Assembly (NCBI GenBank): GCA_030695945.1
Contig: JAUYOG010000026.1
Coordinates: 21,906-85,905, forward strand
Source of the DNA: Ramlibacter sp.
GTDB taxonomy: Bacteria > Pseudomonadota > Gammaproteobacteria > Burkholderiales > Burkholderiaceae_C
DNA: 64,000 nucleotides
Reading direction: 5' to 3'
In this document: in pieces, positions 1 through 8,381 of the stretch
Layout: the number at the start of each line of letters is the position of its first letter
Numbering within the stretch: position 1 is the stretch's first letter
Program-made: the position numbers and the translations under genes
The notes under the pieces: model-generated
Database searches by the model: none
What the model was told of the DNA's origin: nothing
Seen by the model: only the letters and a program-made list of their open reading frames with translations

Positions 1-1266
1 GATCTCCTGCGAGCGCTCGCCCAGCCGCTTGATCCGCTTCTCGGTCTCGGCGATGGTCTCGCGGATCGACTCCATGCCCTTCACGGTGCCGTTCACGGTT
101 TCGAGCGCGTTGTCCGTGGCCTGCGTGGCCTGCTCGGCCGACAGGTTCGACTGCTCGGCCAGCGCCGAGATCTGGTTCATCGTCTGCGTCGCGTCGGTGA
201 GCGAGTCGACCATGCGGGCCACGTCGCCGCGCTCGTCCTCGGCGGTCTTGGACACCAGTGCGGCCTGCGCCTGCACCTTGCCCGACGCCTGGGCCACCTG
301 CCCGGCGATGCGGTTTACGCCCTGCAGCACCAAGGCCGTTTCATCCGTCAGGGCGTTGATCGAGTCGGACACCGTGCCCAGCACGTCCTGCGTCACCGGC
401 GCGCGCACCGTGAGGTCGCGTTGCGACAGCAGGTTCACCGACTCGAGAATCGCGATCACCGAGTTGTTCAGCTGCAGGTTCTCGTCCTCGGCCTTGCGCT
501 GCGCGGCGATGCGCTCGTCCAGCAGGCGGTCGAAGTTCTTGCCGAACTCCCCGAGCTCGTCGTCGCTCGTGAGCCCGGCGCGGGCCTCGTAGTCGCCGGC
601 CGAAACCTTGTCGATGGTCTCGTGCAGCCTGGAAAGCGGACGGTTCACATCGCGATAAAGGAAGTAGGCGGAGGCGCCGGTCGCCAGCACCATCGTGACG
701 GCGGCGAGCACGAGGAGGATGTCCCCGGTCTTCTTCAGCTCTTCATGCCGCTGGATGTCGGCTTTCGTCGTGGTCTCCAGCAACTCGGTCAGCGCCTTGA
801 CGGTTTCCGCGGCTGCCGGATTGGTCTCGGTGGCCCGAAAGACCGAGGCTTCCTCGAGCTTGCCCTTGTCGACCATGTCGAACCAGACCGGGCGCTTCTG
901 CTTGTACTTCGCGAACGCCTCCGTCATCTGCTTGTGCCCTTGCGCTTCCGCCGGTGTCAGGTCTTCCATGGCACCGTAAGACCTGAAGTTCTGCTCCACG
1001 ACCGCCAGCTGCTTCGGGCCGGCTTCGTTGATCCGCTGGCGGTTGGCCGCATCGGGGTACAGGATGTACTGCGCCAGGTGGAAACGCAGTTCCCACATCG
1101 CGTTGTCCGCGCGCGCGAGCATGGCGGTCTTGCCCTGCACCTGCTTTTGAAGGGTGGTCAGCTCACCCATTTCCCACGCCGCCAGGCGGGCGGACAAGCC
1201 CGCCAGCACCAGCAGCCCGCCAAAGGCGATGAGCAGCTTGGTGCGGATCTTGAGGTTCAGTTTCAT
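1..1266 (-). CDS. pilJ: Methyl-accepting chemotaxis transducer, PilJ-like (3' end cut by window edge)
   Basis: The first 422 codons are visible and the C-terminal signalling tip is outside the window. An N-terminal membrane helix (LLIAFGGLLVLAGL, about residues 11-24) is followed by a roughly 160-residue helical periplasmic domain, a second membrane helix near residues 190-207 and a HAMP segment starting at YRDVNRPL. A second HAMP-like stretch and the start of the MCP coiled coil follow. The tandem HAMP-like layout and its position after CheW-like and PilH/PilG-like genes suggest the type IV pilus transducer PilJ, which signals surface contact to the ChpA kinase. The ATG at 1266 begins MKLNLKIR. 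An ordinary flagellar MCP cannot be excluded without the C-terminus. Confidence 0.8.
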   Translation of the reverse strand, partial: MKLNLKIRTKLLIAFGGLLVLAGLSARLAAWEMGELTTLQKQVQGKTAMLARADNAMWELRFHLAQYILYPDAANRQRINEAGPKQLAVVEQNFRSYGAMEDLTPAEAQGHKQMTEAFAKYKQKRPVWFDMVDKGKLEEASVFRATETNPAAAETVKALTELLETTTKADIQRHEELKKTGDILLVLAAVTMVLATGASAYFLYRDVNRPLSRLHETIDKVSAGDYEARAGLTSDDELGEFGKNFDRLLDERIAAQRKAEDENLQLNNSVIAILESVNLLSQRDLTVRAPVTQDVLGTVSDSINALTDETALVLQGVNRIAGQVAQASGKVQAQAALVSKTAEDERGDVARMVDSLTDATQTMNQISALAEQSNLSAEQATQATDNALETVNGTVKGMESIRETIAETEKRIKRLGERSQEI

Positions 1267-1305
1267 GAAGAGGCTCCAGTCATTTCATTCGTTCGGGCGC
1301 GGCCT

Positions 1306-1899
1306 TCAGGCGGCACTTCCCGCGAGTTCACCGGCGAGCCGGTCCAGCAGCGCGGCGGCGCGCAGCTCCATCCAGTCCTCGCCCTCGCTCCAGTAGGCGT
1401 GGTCCACGCAGCCGGCCAGCGCCGCGGGCGCGGCCGGGTCGTCGATGCGGTCGGCGGTGGCGAGCCGCAAGCGCACCGGCAGGCCGTCGATCACCAGGCC
1501 CGCCTTTTCTTCGCCATGCCCGAGCACCAGCAGCATGGGCTTGGCATCGGGCGCGTGCACGGCACCGAACAGGGCCGCCGTGTCGAACACCGGCACGAGC
1601 GTGCCGTGCAGGTTCGCCATGCCGCGGAACCATGAGGGCGCCCGCGGCAGCGGGTACACCGGCGGCATGTCGGTGAGCTCGTTGCCTTCCTCGTAGCGGA
1701 TGGCCAGCCGCAGCGAGCCGATGCGAAAGCCCTCGCGCAGCAGGGTGCTTGCGGCGTCGTTCGCGGCGGGCGCGGCACGCAGCGACGGCGCGAGCGCCTG
1801 GGCCGGCTCGTCGAGAACGAAGCCGGTCAGCAGCGCGACGGTGGGAGCGAGCAACGCCGCGGGCGTCGGCGGGTGGACGATGGCCGGAGTGGCGGGCAT
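1306..1899 (-). CDS. pilI: CheW-domain coupling protein, PilI-like
   Basis: This 197-residue protein carries one CheW domain over about residues 50-190, with typical strands such as GSLRLAIRYEEG, WFRGMANLHGTLVPVFDT and AGLVIDGLP. The first 45 residues are Ala/Pro-rich and low in complexity. CheW proteins link an MCP array to a CheA-type kinase at the cytoplasmic membrane. It lies 13 bases after the pilH-like stop and 39 bases before the transducer start, so it is probably co-transcribed with them. The order receiver, receiver, CheW, MCP is that of pilG-pilH-pilI-pilJ. Assignment to the pilus pathway rather than flagellar chemotaxis rests on this order only. Confidence 0.85.
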   Translation of the reverse strand: MPATPAIVHPPTPAALLAPTVALLTGFVLDEPAQALAPSLRAAPAANDAASTLLREGFRIGSLRLAIRYEEGNELTDMPPVYPLPRAPSWFRGMANLHGTLVPVFDTAALFGAVHAPDAKPMLLVLGHGEEKAGLVIDGLPVRLRLATADRIDDPAAPAALAGCVDHAYWSEGEDWMELRAAALLDRLAGELAGSAA

Positions 1900-1912
1900 G
1901 GTGCCGGGGCCG

Positions 1913-2269
1913 TCAGGCGCCGAGCTGGGCGAGGATCTGTTCGGGGCTGTAGGGCTTGGTCACGTAGCCCTTGGCACCAAGCATCTGGCCCCACGCCATC
2001 TCGGCCTTCTGGTTCTTGCTGGTCACGAAGATCACCGGGATATGCTTGGTCGCGTCGTCGGCCTTGAGCTTGCGGGTGGCGGCGAATCCATCCATGTCCG
2101 GCATGTTCACGTCCATCAGGATGACGTCGGGCTTGTCGCGCTTGGCCCGCTCGATGCCTTGCGCGCCCGACTCGGCCAGCAGCGCGGTGTGCCCCGCCTG
2201 GGAGATGATCCGCTCGAGGTTCGTGCGGTCGGCCAGGGCGTCGTCGATGATCAGGACTCTGCGGAACAT
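1913..2269 (-). CDS. pilH: Single-domain response regulator, PilH-like
   Basis: A stand-alone receiver domain of 118 residues. The acidic pocket is seen in VLIIDDALAD, the phosphoacceptor Asp in VILMDVNMPDMDG, the conserved Thr/Ser in PVIFVTSKNQ and the Lys in GYVTKPYSPEQ. The reading frame stays open further upstream, but the ATG at 2269 is preceded by a good ribosome site (AAGGAGACC), so I start there. PilH-type regulators receive phosphate from the ChpA kinase and tune pilus retraction. It lies 28 bases downstream of the PilG-like gene. A generic CheY-like role elsewhere is possible. Confidence 0.88.
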   Translation of the reverse strand: MFRRVLIIDDALADRTNLERIISQAGHTALLAESGAQGIERAKRDKPDVILMDVNMPDMDGFAATRKLKADDATKHIPVIFVTSKNQKAEMAWGQMLGAKGYVTKPYSPEQILAQLGA

Positions 2270-2297
2270 GGGGTCTCCTTGCGGTGGAAGGCGGGAT

Positions 2298-3335
2298 TCA
2301 TATCGGGCGGGTGGCGGCGAAAACTGGCGGTGGCGCTTCCGGCGGCGCGGCGGCGGGGGCTGGCACGACACGGCGCTGCGGCGCCGCGCGCACGTGCTGC
2401 GCCAGCACCTCGGCCAGGTGCTGCGCGTCGACCGGCTTGGTGAGATAAGCGTCGCAGCCCGCCATCTTTCCGCGGATGCGGTCGAACGGCGAGGACTTGC
2501 TGGTGAGCATGATCACGGGCACGGCTTGCGCGCCGCGCAGGCGGGCCTTGATCTCGTGGCAGCCCTCGTAGCCGTCGGTGTCGGGCATCAGCACGTCCAT
2601 CAGGACGCAATCGAAGCTGCGCTGGGCGAGGGTGTCCAGCGCGACCTCGACGCAGTCCGCGTCGGTCACGGTGTAGCCGCGCCGCTCCAGCAGCGAGCGC
2701 AGCTGCGCGCGGACGGCGAGGCTGTCGTCGACCACGAGGACCTGCGGCGCATGGGCGGGCAGCGACGCGTCAGGCGCTTGCGACGTCAATGCGCCTGGTG
2801 CGGACGGGGGCGCGGCGGCCACCGTCCCCGGCCCGGATTCGAGCGCGCGTGCCAGCACCATCGGCAGGATGGGCCACTGCACCGGCCGGCGCAACAAGGT
2901 ATGCCCCGGCGAGGCCTCGGTGCCGTCGATCCAGATCACGGCCCGACGCGCCAGCCACGGATGCCGGCGGGCCCAGTGCATTGCGTGCGCGTCGCGGGTG
3001 TCGATCACGACCACGTCGGCCGCACGCGCACGGGCGTCGTCCATGAGCTCGAGGCGCGGGGTGCGCCGCTGGGACACCTTGACCAGGCCCTCGAGCAGCT
3101 GCCGCTCCATGGGCTTGAGGCCCTTGACGAAAAGCTTCAGGGCCGGTGCCGCGGGTGCGGTTACCGTCGCGGCCGGCGCGGCGGCGGGAGCGCTAGCGGT
3201 GGCGGTTGCGTTGGGGCCGAAGATGGAAGGGCGTAGCAGCCGGTCGTCCGGCTGCGCAGCGCGGTCGCTGGCCGGCGACATCGCCTGCGGCCAGCCCCTG
3301 GGGGACCCAGCCGCATTCGATTCTTGCTCGTTCAT
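2298..3335 (-). CDS. pilG: Response regulator with long N-terminal extension, PilG-like
   Basis: The last 125 residues are a canonical receiver: VLVVDDSLAVR, CVLMDVLMPDTDG, VIMLTSKSSP and CDAYLTKPVD give the acidic pair, the Asp phosphosite, the Thr/Ser and the Lys. The first 200 or so residues hold an Ala/Pro-rich linker and a segment (ADVVVIDTRDAHAMHW, RRAVIWIDGTEASPG) that looks like a diverged receiver fold without a full phosphorylation pocket. Usual PilG proteins are about 130 residues, so the extension is unusual. The ATG at 3335 is used; an in-frame TTG at 3365 is also possible. It is the promoter-proximal gene of the cluster. Confidence 0.8.
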   Translation of the reverse strand: MNEQESNAAGSPRGWPQAMSPASDRAAQPDDRLLRPSIFGPNATATASAPAAAPAATVTAPAAPALKLFVKGLKPMERQLLEGLVKVSQRRTPRLELMDDARARAADVVVIDTRDAHAMHWARRHPWLARRAVIWIDGTEASPGHTLLRRPVQWPILPMVLARALESGPGTVAAAPPSAPGALTSQAPDASLPAHAPQVLVVDDSLAVRAQLRSLLERRGYTVTDADCVEVALDTLAQRSFDCVLMDVLMPDTDGYEGCHEIKARLRGAQAVPVIMLTSKSSPFDRIRGKMAGCDAYLTKPVDAQHLAEVLAQHVRAAPQRRVVPAPAAAPPEAPPPVFAATRPI

Positions 3336-3526
3336 TGTTGTGCCTGTGGACCACCCTCCAGGCAAAACGGGCTGACGTTATTGCGTGTTTTCTTCCTGGC
3401 CCGCCGCCGCCGGTGTCGTGGTAAACACCAGCAGAAGAAGGTTAACAGTGCAACATGCCCGAAACGTTGCGCTGCATCAAGAATGGATGAGCTTGCCGGC
3501 ACTGCCGGTCACCCGTGCGACGGGCG

Positions 3527-3547
3527 GCAAGGCACGCCGTGCCTTGC
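3527..3547. terminator. Hairpin in the gap between the sugar-acid hydrolase gene and the pil cluster
   Basis: A perfect 9-base-pair stem (GCAAGGCAC, loop GCC, GTGCCTTGC) lies just downstream of the hydrolase stop on the minus strand. There is no clear U-tract, so it may be a weak or factor-assisted terminator. The rest of the 3366-3560 gap should hold the promoter of the pil cluster, but I see no convincing -35/-10 pair. Confidence 0.4.
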
Positions 3548-3560
3548 GCGCACCGGGTGT

Positions 3561-4409
3561 TCAGGCCTTGAACGGCACGACCAGCTGGCGCTGCTCGCCC
3601 AGACCCTGGATGCCGAGCGTCATGACGTCGCCCTTGCGCAGGTAAGTCGGCGGCTTCATGCCCAGCCCGACCCCGGGCGGCGTGCCGGTGGTGATCACGT
3701 CGCCGGGCAGCAGCGTCATGAAGTGGCTGACATAGCTCACCAGCTTCGCCACGTCGAAGATCATGGTCCGCGTGTTGCCGGTCTGCATGCGCTTGCCGTT
3801 CAGGTCCAGCCACATGTCCAGGCGCTGCACGTTCTCGATCTCGTCCGGGGTAACGAGCCAGGGGCCGATGGGCCCGAAGGTGTCGCAGCCCTTGCCCTTG
3901 TCCCACTGCGGGCCGCGCTCGAGCTGGTACTCGCGCTCGCTCACGTCGTTGATCACGCTGTAGCCGGCGACATGCGCCAGCGCGTCCTTTTTCGACACGT
4001 AGCGGGCGCGGGTGCCGATGACGACGCCCAGCTCCACCTCCCAGTCGGTCTTGGTCGAGCCGCGCGGCAGCATCACCGGGTCGTTGGGTCCCTGGATGCA
4101 GCTGGTGGCCTTCATGAACACCACCGGCTCCTTCGGGATCGGCACCCCCGATTCCGCCGCATGGTCGGCATAGTTCAGCCCGATGGCGATGAACTTGCCC
4201 ACCTGCGAGACGGGGCAGCCGAAGCGCGGCGTGCCGCGCACCAGCGGGAGCTTCGCCGGGTTGGACTTGCGGATGCGCGCCATGCCGGCGCCGCCCAGCT
4301 GGGCCGGGCCGATGTCGGGCACGACGCCCGAGAGATCGCGCAGCTTGCCGTCCAGGTCGATCAGGCCCGGCTTTTCCTTGCCGGGGTTGCCATAGCGAAC
4401 GAGCTTCAT
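3561..4409 (-). CDS. Fumarylacetoacetate hydrolase family protein (probable 2,4-diketo-3-deoxy-sugar-acid hydrolase)
   Basis: This 282-residue protein has the FAH-family layout: a small N-terminal domain (MKLVRYGNPGKEKPGLID) and the catalytic fold. Metal-ligand and active-site stretches include DWEVELGVVIG, YSVINDVSEREYQ, and TTGTPPGVGLG. FAH relatives cleave C-C bonds of 2,4-diketo acids. Beside two SDR dehydrogenases in one minus-strand operon, the likely job is to split a 2,4-diketo-3-deoxy sugar acid into pyruvate and a short hydroxyacid, as in the non-phosphorylative L-fucose and L-rhamnose routes. Ureidoglycolate lyase is a common alternative label for such sequences. The exact substrate is not visible. 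Confidence 0.85.
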   Translation of the reverse strand: MKLVRYGNPGKEKPGLIDLDGKLRDLSGVVPDIGPAQLGGAGMARIRKSNPAKLPLVRGTPRFGCPVSQVGKFIAIGLNYADHAAESGVPIPKEPVVFMKATSCIQGPNDPVMLPRGSTKTDWEVELGVVIGTRARYVSKKDALAHVAGYSVINDVSEREYQLERGPQWDKGKGCDTFGPIGPWLVTPDEIENVQRLDMWLDLNGKRMQTGNTRTMIFDVAKLVSYVSHFMTLLPGDVITTGTPPGVGLGMKPPTYLRKGDVMTLGIQGLGEQRQLVVPFKA

Positions 4410-4437
4410 TGTTGTTGCCTTTCTTGGGAAGATGAAT

Positions 4438-5184
4438 TCAATACGTTGAACGGCCGCCGGAGAGGTCGAAGACGGCGCCAGTGGAGAACGAGCATTCCTC
4501 GGTGCACAGCCAGCCCACCAGCGCCGCGACTTCCTCGGGCGTGCCGAAGCGGCCCATGGGGATCTTGGACAACATGAAGCGGATGTGCTCCTCGCTCATC
4601 TGGTCGAAGATCGCGGTTTTCACGGCGGCCGGTGTCACGCAGTTCACGCGCACGCCGGTGTCGGCCAGTTCCTTGCCGAGCGACTTGGTCAGCGCCATCA
4701 CGGCGGCCTTGCTGGCGCTATAGGCGCTGGCATTCGGGTTGCCGTCCTTGCCTGCCACCGATGCGATGTTGACGATCCGGCCGTAGCCCGCGTTGCGCAT
4801 CACCGGCACCACCTCGCGGCAGCAATAGAACAGGCCGTTGAGGTTGACGTCCACCACCTCGCGCCACGCATCCACGGGATACTCCCAAACCTTGGTGTTG
4901 GGCCCGGTGATGCCAGCGCTGTTGACCAGCGCATCGATGCGGGGGCTGCGCTGCAGCGTAGCCGCCACGGCCGCCTGGACCGAGGCGTGCTGCGATACGT
5001 CGACCTGCACCGCTTGCGCCGTGGCGCCGAGCGCGAGCGCCGCGCGTTCGGCGGCCGGCAGGTCGCGGTCCCACAACGTGACGCTGCCGCCCGACGCGAT
5101 CAGCCGGCCCGCAATGGCGTAGCCCAGGCCGGTGGCGCCGCCCGTCACGACCGCGTGGCGGCCCTTGAAATCGAGCTGGTTCAT
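4438..5184 (-). CDS. SDR family oxidoreductase
   Basis: A 248-residue classical short-chain dehydrogenase. The nucleotide motif TGGATGLG starts near residue 14, with NSAG, the catalytic Ser-Tyr-Lys set (IASVAG, YSASK) and the PG-type loop (CVTPAAVKT). It starts at the ATG at 5184, four bases inside the end of the upstream SDR gene (ATGA overlap), so the two are translationally coupled. Close relatives are annotated as 3-oxoacyl-ACP reductase, but the operon context points to oxidation or reduction of a sugar acid or its lactone. Which of the two SDRs acts on which intermediate cannot be told from sequence. Confidence 0.85.
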   Translation of the reverse strand: MNQLDFKGRHAVVTGGATGLGYAIAGRLIASGGSVTLWDRDLPAAERAALALGATAQAVQVDVSQHASVQAAVAATLQRSPRIDALVNSAGITGPNTKVWEYPVDAWREVVDVNLNGLFYCCREVVPVMRNAGYGRIVNIASVAGKDGNPNASAYSASKAAVMALTKSLGKELADTGVRVNCVTPAAVKTAIFDQMSEEHIRFMLSKIPMGRFGTPEEVAALVGWLCTEECSFSTGAVFDLSGGRSTY

Positions 5185-5915
5185 ATCGTGATGCCTCCGT
5201 CCACGGCGTACGCCTGGCCGGTGACGAAGGCGGATTCGTCGCTCGCCAGGAACACCACCAGCGGGGCAATCTCGTGCGCCTGCGCGAGGCGGCCCATGGG
5301 CTGGCGCGCGATGAAATTCCTGCGCGCGGCCTCGGGGTCGGCGTTGGCGTTGATGCGGTCGGCGAGCGAGGGCGTGTCCACCGTGCCGGGGCAGATCGCA
5401 TTGCAGCGGATGCCATCGGCAACGTAATCCGCCGCGACGCTCTTGGTGAGCCCGATCACCGCCGCCTTCGTGGTGCCGTAGATGAACCGGTTCGGCAGGC
5501 CCTTGATGCTGCTGCAGACGCTGGCCATGTTGATGATGCTGCCCCGCCCGGCGGCCAGCATCCGCGGCAGCACCGCCTGGATGGCCCAGAACTGCGAGCG
5601 CACGTTGAGGTTGAGCGCGAAGTTCCACTCCTCGTCGGTCGCCTGCAGCACCGTGCCGCTGTGCACGAAGCCCGCGCAGTTGAAGAGGACGTCCACGGCC
5701 GGCAGCGTGCCCACCAGCCTGGCGATCGCAACGCGGTCCAGCACGTCCAGCGTCACCGCCCGCACGCCCTCGACGCCTTCGTAGCTTTCCAGCAATGCCG
5801 GGTTGATGTCGGTGGCCCACACCTGCGCGCCTTCGGCCGCCAGGGCCAGGGCGCTCGCGCGGCCTATGCCTTGCCCGGCCGCCGTCACGAGGGCCGTCTT
5901 TCCTTGGAGTCTCAT
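5181..5915 (-). CDS. SDR family oxidoreductase, 2-keto-3-deoxy-L-fuconate dehydrogenase-like
   Basis: A 244-residue classical SDR with TAAGQGIG at the nucleotide site, NCAG, a catalytic Ser (ASVCSS), Tyr-Lys in YGTTK and the CPGTVDTPS loop. The N-terminus MRLQGKTALVTAAGQGIGR and the DVLD segment resemble the DHRS6/BDH2 group, which includes bacterial 2-keto-3-deoxy-L-fuconate dehydrogenase. That enzyme makes the 2,4-diketo acid that an FAH-family hydrolase then cleaves, and such a hydrolase is encoded two genes downstream. The start at 5915 follows a GGA-type ribosome site. It is the first gene of the minus-strand operon, divergent from the GntR gene. Confidence 0.87.
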   Translation of the reverse strand: MRLQGKTALVTAAGQGIGRASALALAAEGAQVWATDINPALLESYEGVEGVRAVTLDVLDRVAIARLVGTLPAVDVLFNCAGFVHSGTVLQATDEEWNFALNLNVRSQFWAIQAVLPRMLAAGRGSIINMASVCSSIKGLPNRFIYGTTKAAVIGLTKSVAADYVADGIRCNAICPGTVDTPSLADRINANADPEAARRNFIARQPMGRLAQAHEIAPLVVFLASDESAFVTGQAYAVDGGITI

Positions 5916-5993
5916 TGGCTTTTCCCGTTCGCACGGCACGCCGGGTTCAGGGTTTTGCCCGATGCCTGCTGCACGCTTTGCCGCCATATTAAT

Positions 5994-6004
5994 TGGTCTG
6001 ACCA
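5994..6004. promoter_or_regulatory. Palindromic operator for a FadR/FCD-type GntR regulator
   Basis: TGGTCTGACCA is an 11-base perfect palindrome around its central base. It matches the TGGTCNGACCA pattern known for FadR-subfamily GntR regulators. It lies midway in the 123-base gap between the divergent SDR and gntR genes, 35 bases before the gntR start. It is the natural site for autoregulation and for control of the catabolic operon to the left. Confidence 0.75.
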
Positions 6005-6038
6005 CTTGGCCACTTCCGGCTAAACCCTTAATCCGCCC

Positions 6039-6755
6039 ATGCCGCTCGAACCCGTCGAACCGCAACGCCTGTACCGGCAGATCGCCGTACAGGTGCGCGC
6101 CTTGATTGCGGGCGGCGAGTTCACGCCCGGCAGCCGGCTTCCCGCGGAACGGGACCTCGCCAAGCAGATGGGCGTGAGCCGGCCTTCGGTGCGCGAGGCG
6201 CTCATCGCGCTCGAAGTCGAGGGCTGGGTCGAGGTCCGCACCGGCTCCGGCGTGTACGTGCTGGACCGCGCCGGCCGCGCCAACGGCGACGGCACGCAGG
6301 TGCCGCCGGCCGAGTGGGGCCCGCTCGAATTGATCCGCGCGCGGCGCGTGATCGAGGGCGAGATCGCCTCGCTGGCGGCCACGCAGGCCAAGCGCAGGCA
6401 CATCCAGGCGATTCGCGAAGCGATCGACATGATGCAGGAGGACACCGACCGCGGCGTCGCGCCGCTGGCGGGTGACCGCGCGTTCCACACGGCGATCGCG
6501 CAATCCGCAGGCAACGTGGTGCTGCTGGAAACCGTGCAGACCTTCTGGGATGCGCGGCGCGGCCCGCTGTTCGAGCGCCTGGGCGACTATTTCGAGACCG
6601 TTCCGTCCTGGCGCATGGCGATTCTGGAGCACGAGGCCATCCTGGATGCCATCCGCGCACACGACGGCCCCGCCGCGCGCACCGCCATGCAAGTCCACAT
6701 GGACAAGTCCCATGCCCGTTTCAGCGCGAGCTGGCGCCGCGCCAATTCTTCGTAA
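6039..6755 (+). CDS. GntR family transcriptional regulator, FadR/FCD subfamily
   Basis: A 238-residue regulator. The winged helix-turn-helix covers about residues 8-75 (RLPAERDLAKQMGVSRPSVR, then VEVRTGSGVYV). An all-helical FCD effector domain follows, with acidic and His residues of the usual metal site (DRAFHTAIAQSAGN, EHEAIL, HMDKSH). FCD regulators typically bind an organic or sugar acid and release DNA. It stands between two oppositely oriented catabolic operons with a matching operator in front, so it probably represses both until a sugar acid is present. The TRAP genes follow 32 bases downstream on the same strand. Confidence 0.92.
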   Translation: MPLEPVEPQRLYRQIAVQVRALIAGGEFTPGSRLPAERDLAKQMGVSRPSVREALIALEVEGWVEVRTGSGVYVLDRAGRANGDGTQVPPAEWGPLELIRARRVIEGEIASLAATQAKRRHIQAIREAIDMMQEDTDRGVAPLAGDRAFHTAIAQSAGNVVLLETVQTFWDARRGPLFERLGDYFETVPSWRMAILEHEAILDAIRAHDGPAARTAMQVHMDKSHARFSASWRRANSS

Positions 6756-6787
6756 GTTTCCGCCAGCGTCCATCCAAAGGAGACATC

Positions 6788-7774
6788 ATGCAAAAACGCA
6801 CCACCCTCAAGCTCGTCGCGGCATCCGCCCTGCTCGCGACAATCGCCATGCCCTTCGGCGTGGCGCAGGCGCAGACCAAGCTCAAATGGGCCCACGTCTA
6901 CGAAACGTCCGAGCCGTACCACAAGTGGTCGGTCTGGGCCGGCGAGGAATTCAAGAAGCGCACCAACGGCAAGTTCGAGATCCAGGTCTTCCCCGCATCC
7001 AGCCTCGGCAAGGAAAGCGACATCAACCAGGGCCTGCAGCTGGGCACGGTGGACATCATCCTCACCGGCGCCTCGTTCGCATCGAACTCCTTCCCCCGCC
7101 TGGCGGTGAGCTACTACCCGTTCACCTTCCGCGATGCCGACCACGTGGTCAAGTACGGCAAGAGCGACGTCTTCAAGGAGCTGACCGAGGGCTACAAGAA
7201 GGCCACCGGCAACACCGTGACGGCCCTCACCTATTACGGCGCCCGCCACGCGACCAGCAACAAGCTGTTCACGAACTGCGACCAGATGAAGGGCCTGAAG
7301 ATGCGCGTGCCCGATTCGCCGGCCTACACCGCGCTGCCCCGCGCATGCGGCGCCAACCCGACGCCGATCGCCTTCGCCGAGGTGTACCTCGCGCTGCAGA
7401 ACGGCACCGTGGACGCACAGGAGAACCCGCTGCCCACCATCGAGGCCAAGAAGTTCTATGAAGTGCAGAAGAACATCATCCTGACGGGCCACATCGCCGA
7501 CGCCCTGCTGACGGTCGTTGCGCCCAGCACGATGGCCAAGATGTCGCCCGCCGAGCAGAAGCTGTTCGCCGACATCTCGCAGGAAGCCGCCGAGAAGGCC
7601 ACCAACGACATCCGCAAGCGCGAAGGCGAGCTGGTCGAGGAGTTCAAGAAGAAGGGCAACAACGTCGTGACGGTCGACCGCAACGACTTCCAGCAGCGCG
7701 TGCTGAAGGCGATCACCTTCGAGTCCATGAAGCTGGACAAGAAGGACTGGGACCGCATCGTCTCCATCAAGTAA
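6788..7774 (+). CDS. dctP: TRAP transporter substrate-binding protein, DctP family
   Basis: A 328-residue periplasmic protein. Residues 1-29 are a Sec signal peptide (basic start, hydrophobic VAASALLATIAMPFG, cleavage after AQA). Typical DctP features follow: WAHVYETSEP near the mature start, FPASSLGKESDINQGLQLG, and the R(V)PDSPAYT substrate-arginine region with ALQNGTVDAQENP. These proteins capture carboxylate-bearing substrates for the DctQM membrane pair. The ATG at 6788 follows AAGGAGACATC, a strong ribosome site. A hexonate or deoxy-aldonate ligand is likely from the neighbouring enzymes, but this is inference. Confidence 0.93.
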   Translation: MQKRTTLKLVAASALLATIAMPFGVAQAQTKLKWAHVYETSEPYHKWSVWAGEEFKKRTNGKFEIQVFPASSLGKESDINQGLQLGTVDIILTGASFASNSFPRLAVSYYPFTFRDADHVVKYGKSDVFKELTEGYKKATGNTVTALTYYGARHATSNKLFTNCDQMKGLKMRVPDSPAYTALPRACGANPTPIAFAEVYLALQNGTVDAQENPLPTIEAKKFYEVQKNIILTGHIADALLTVVAPSTMAKMSPAEQKLFADISQEAAEKATNDIRKREGELVEEFKKKGNNVVTVDRNDFQQRVLKAITFESMKLDKKDWDRIVSIK

Positions 7775-7780
7775 GCACCA

Positions 7781-8356
7781 GTGGCCATTCACTCGATCGA
7801 CGAGCTCCCCCATGTGATGGGGGAGGACGGGCAGTTTCACGCGCAGGACGAAGCGGTGGACCTGTCCGGCACCCCCTTCGAGGCCTGGGTGGCGCTGGGC
7901 TTCTTCTGGTTGCTCGGCGCCACGGTGTTCTACCAGTTCGTCACGCGCTACGTGATGAACGACTCGGCATCGTGGACAGAGGAGATCGCGCGCTACCTGC
8001 TGATCGCCACCGTCTTCACGGGCGCGGTGATCGGCGTCGTCAAGAACAACCACATCCACGTGGATTTTTTCTACCGCTTCATGCCGGCGCGCATGGGCCG
8101 CGTGATGTCCACGATCGTCGACGTGTTGCGAATCCTGTTCTTCGCGGCAGCCACCGTGCTCACCGGCATGATGATGGTCAAGCTGGGCAACAACTCGCGC
8201 ATGACCATGGTGGACCTGCCCATGAACTGGGTCTATGGCGTCTGCCTGCTCGGCTTCGCGGCCATGGCGGTGCGCTCGGTGCAGGTCGCGCGGATCCACC
8301 GGCGTCGCGGCTGGAGCGCGCTGGAGCGTCCCATGACCGAGATGGACGAGACCTAG
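7781..8356 (+). CDS. dctQ: TRAP transporter small permease, DctQ family
   Basis: A 191-residue membrane protein with four predicted helices: VALGFFWLLGATVFYQ, YLLIATVFTGAVIGVV, ILFFAAATVLTGMMMV and WVYGVCLLGFAAMAV. The conserved DctQ stretch SWTEEIARYLLI is present. The N-terminus has about 35 polar residues before the first helix, longer than usual. The start is a GTG at 7781, six bases after the dctP stop, without an obvious ribosome site, so translation may be coupled to dctP. It forms the membrane complex with the large permease that follows. Confidence 0.88.
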   Translation: MAIHSIDELPHVMGEDGQFHAQDEAVDLSGTPFEAWVALGFFWLLGATVFYQFVTRYVMNDSASWTEEIARYLLIATVFTGAVIGVVKNNHIHVDFFYRFMPARMGRVMSTIVDVLRILFFAAATVLTGMMMVKLGNNSRMTMVDLPMNWVYGVCLLGFAAMAVRSVQVARIHRRRGWSALERPMTEMDET

Positions 8357-8381
8357 AACCAGAACGCAACGAAGAAAACCC

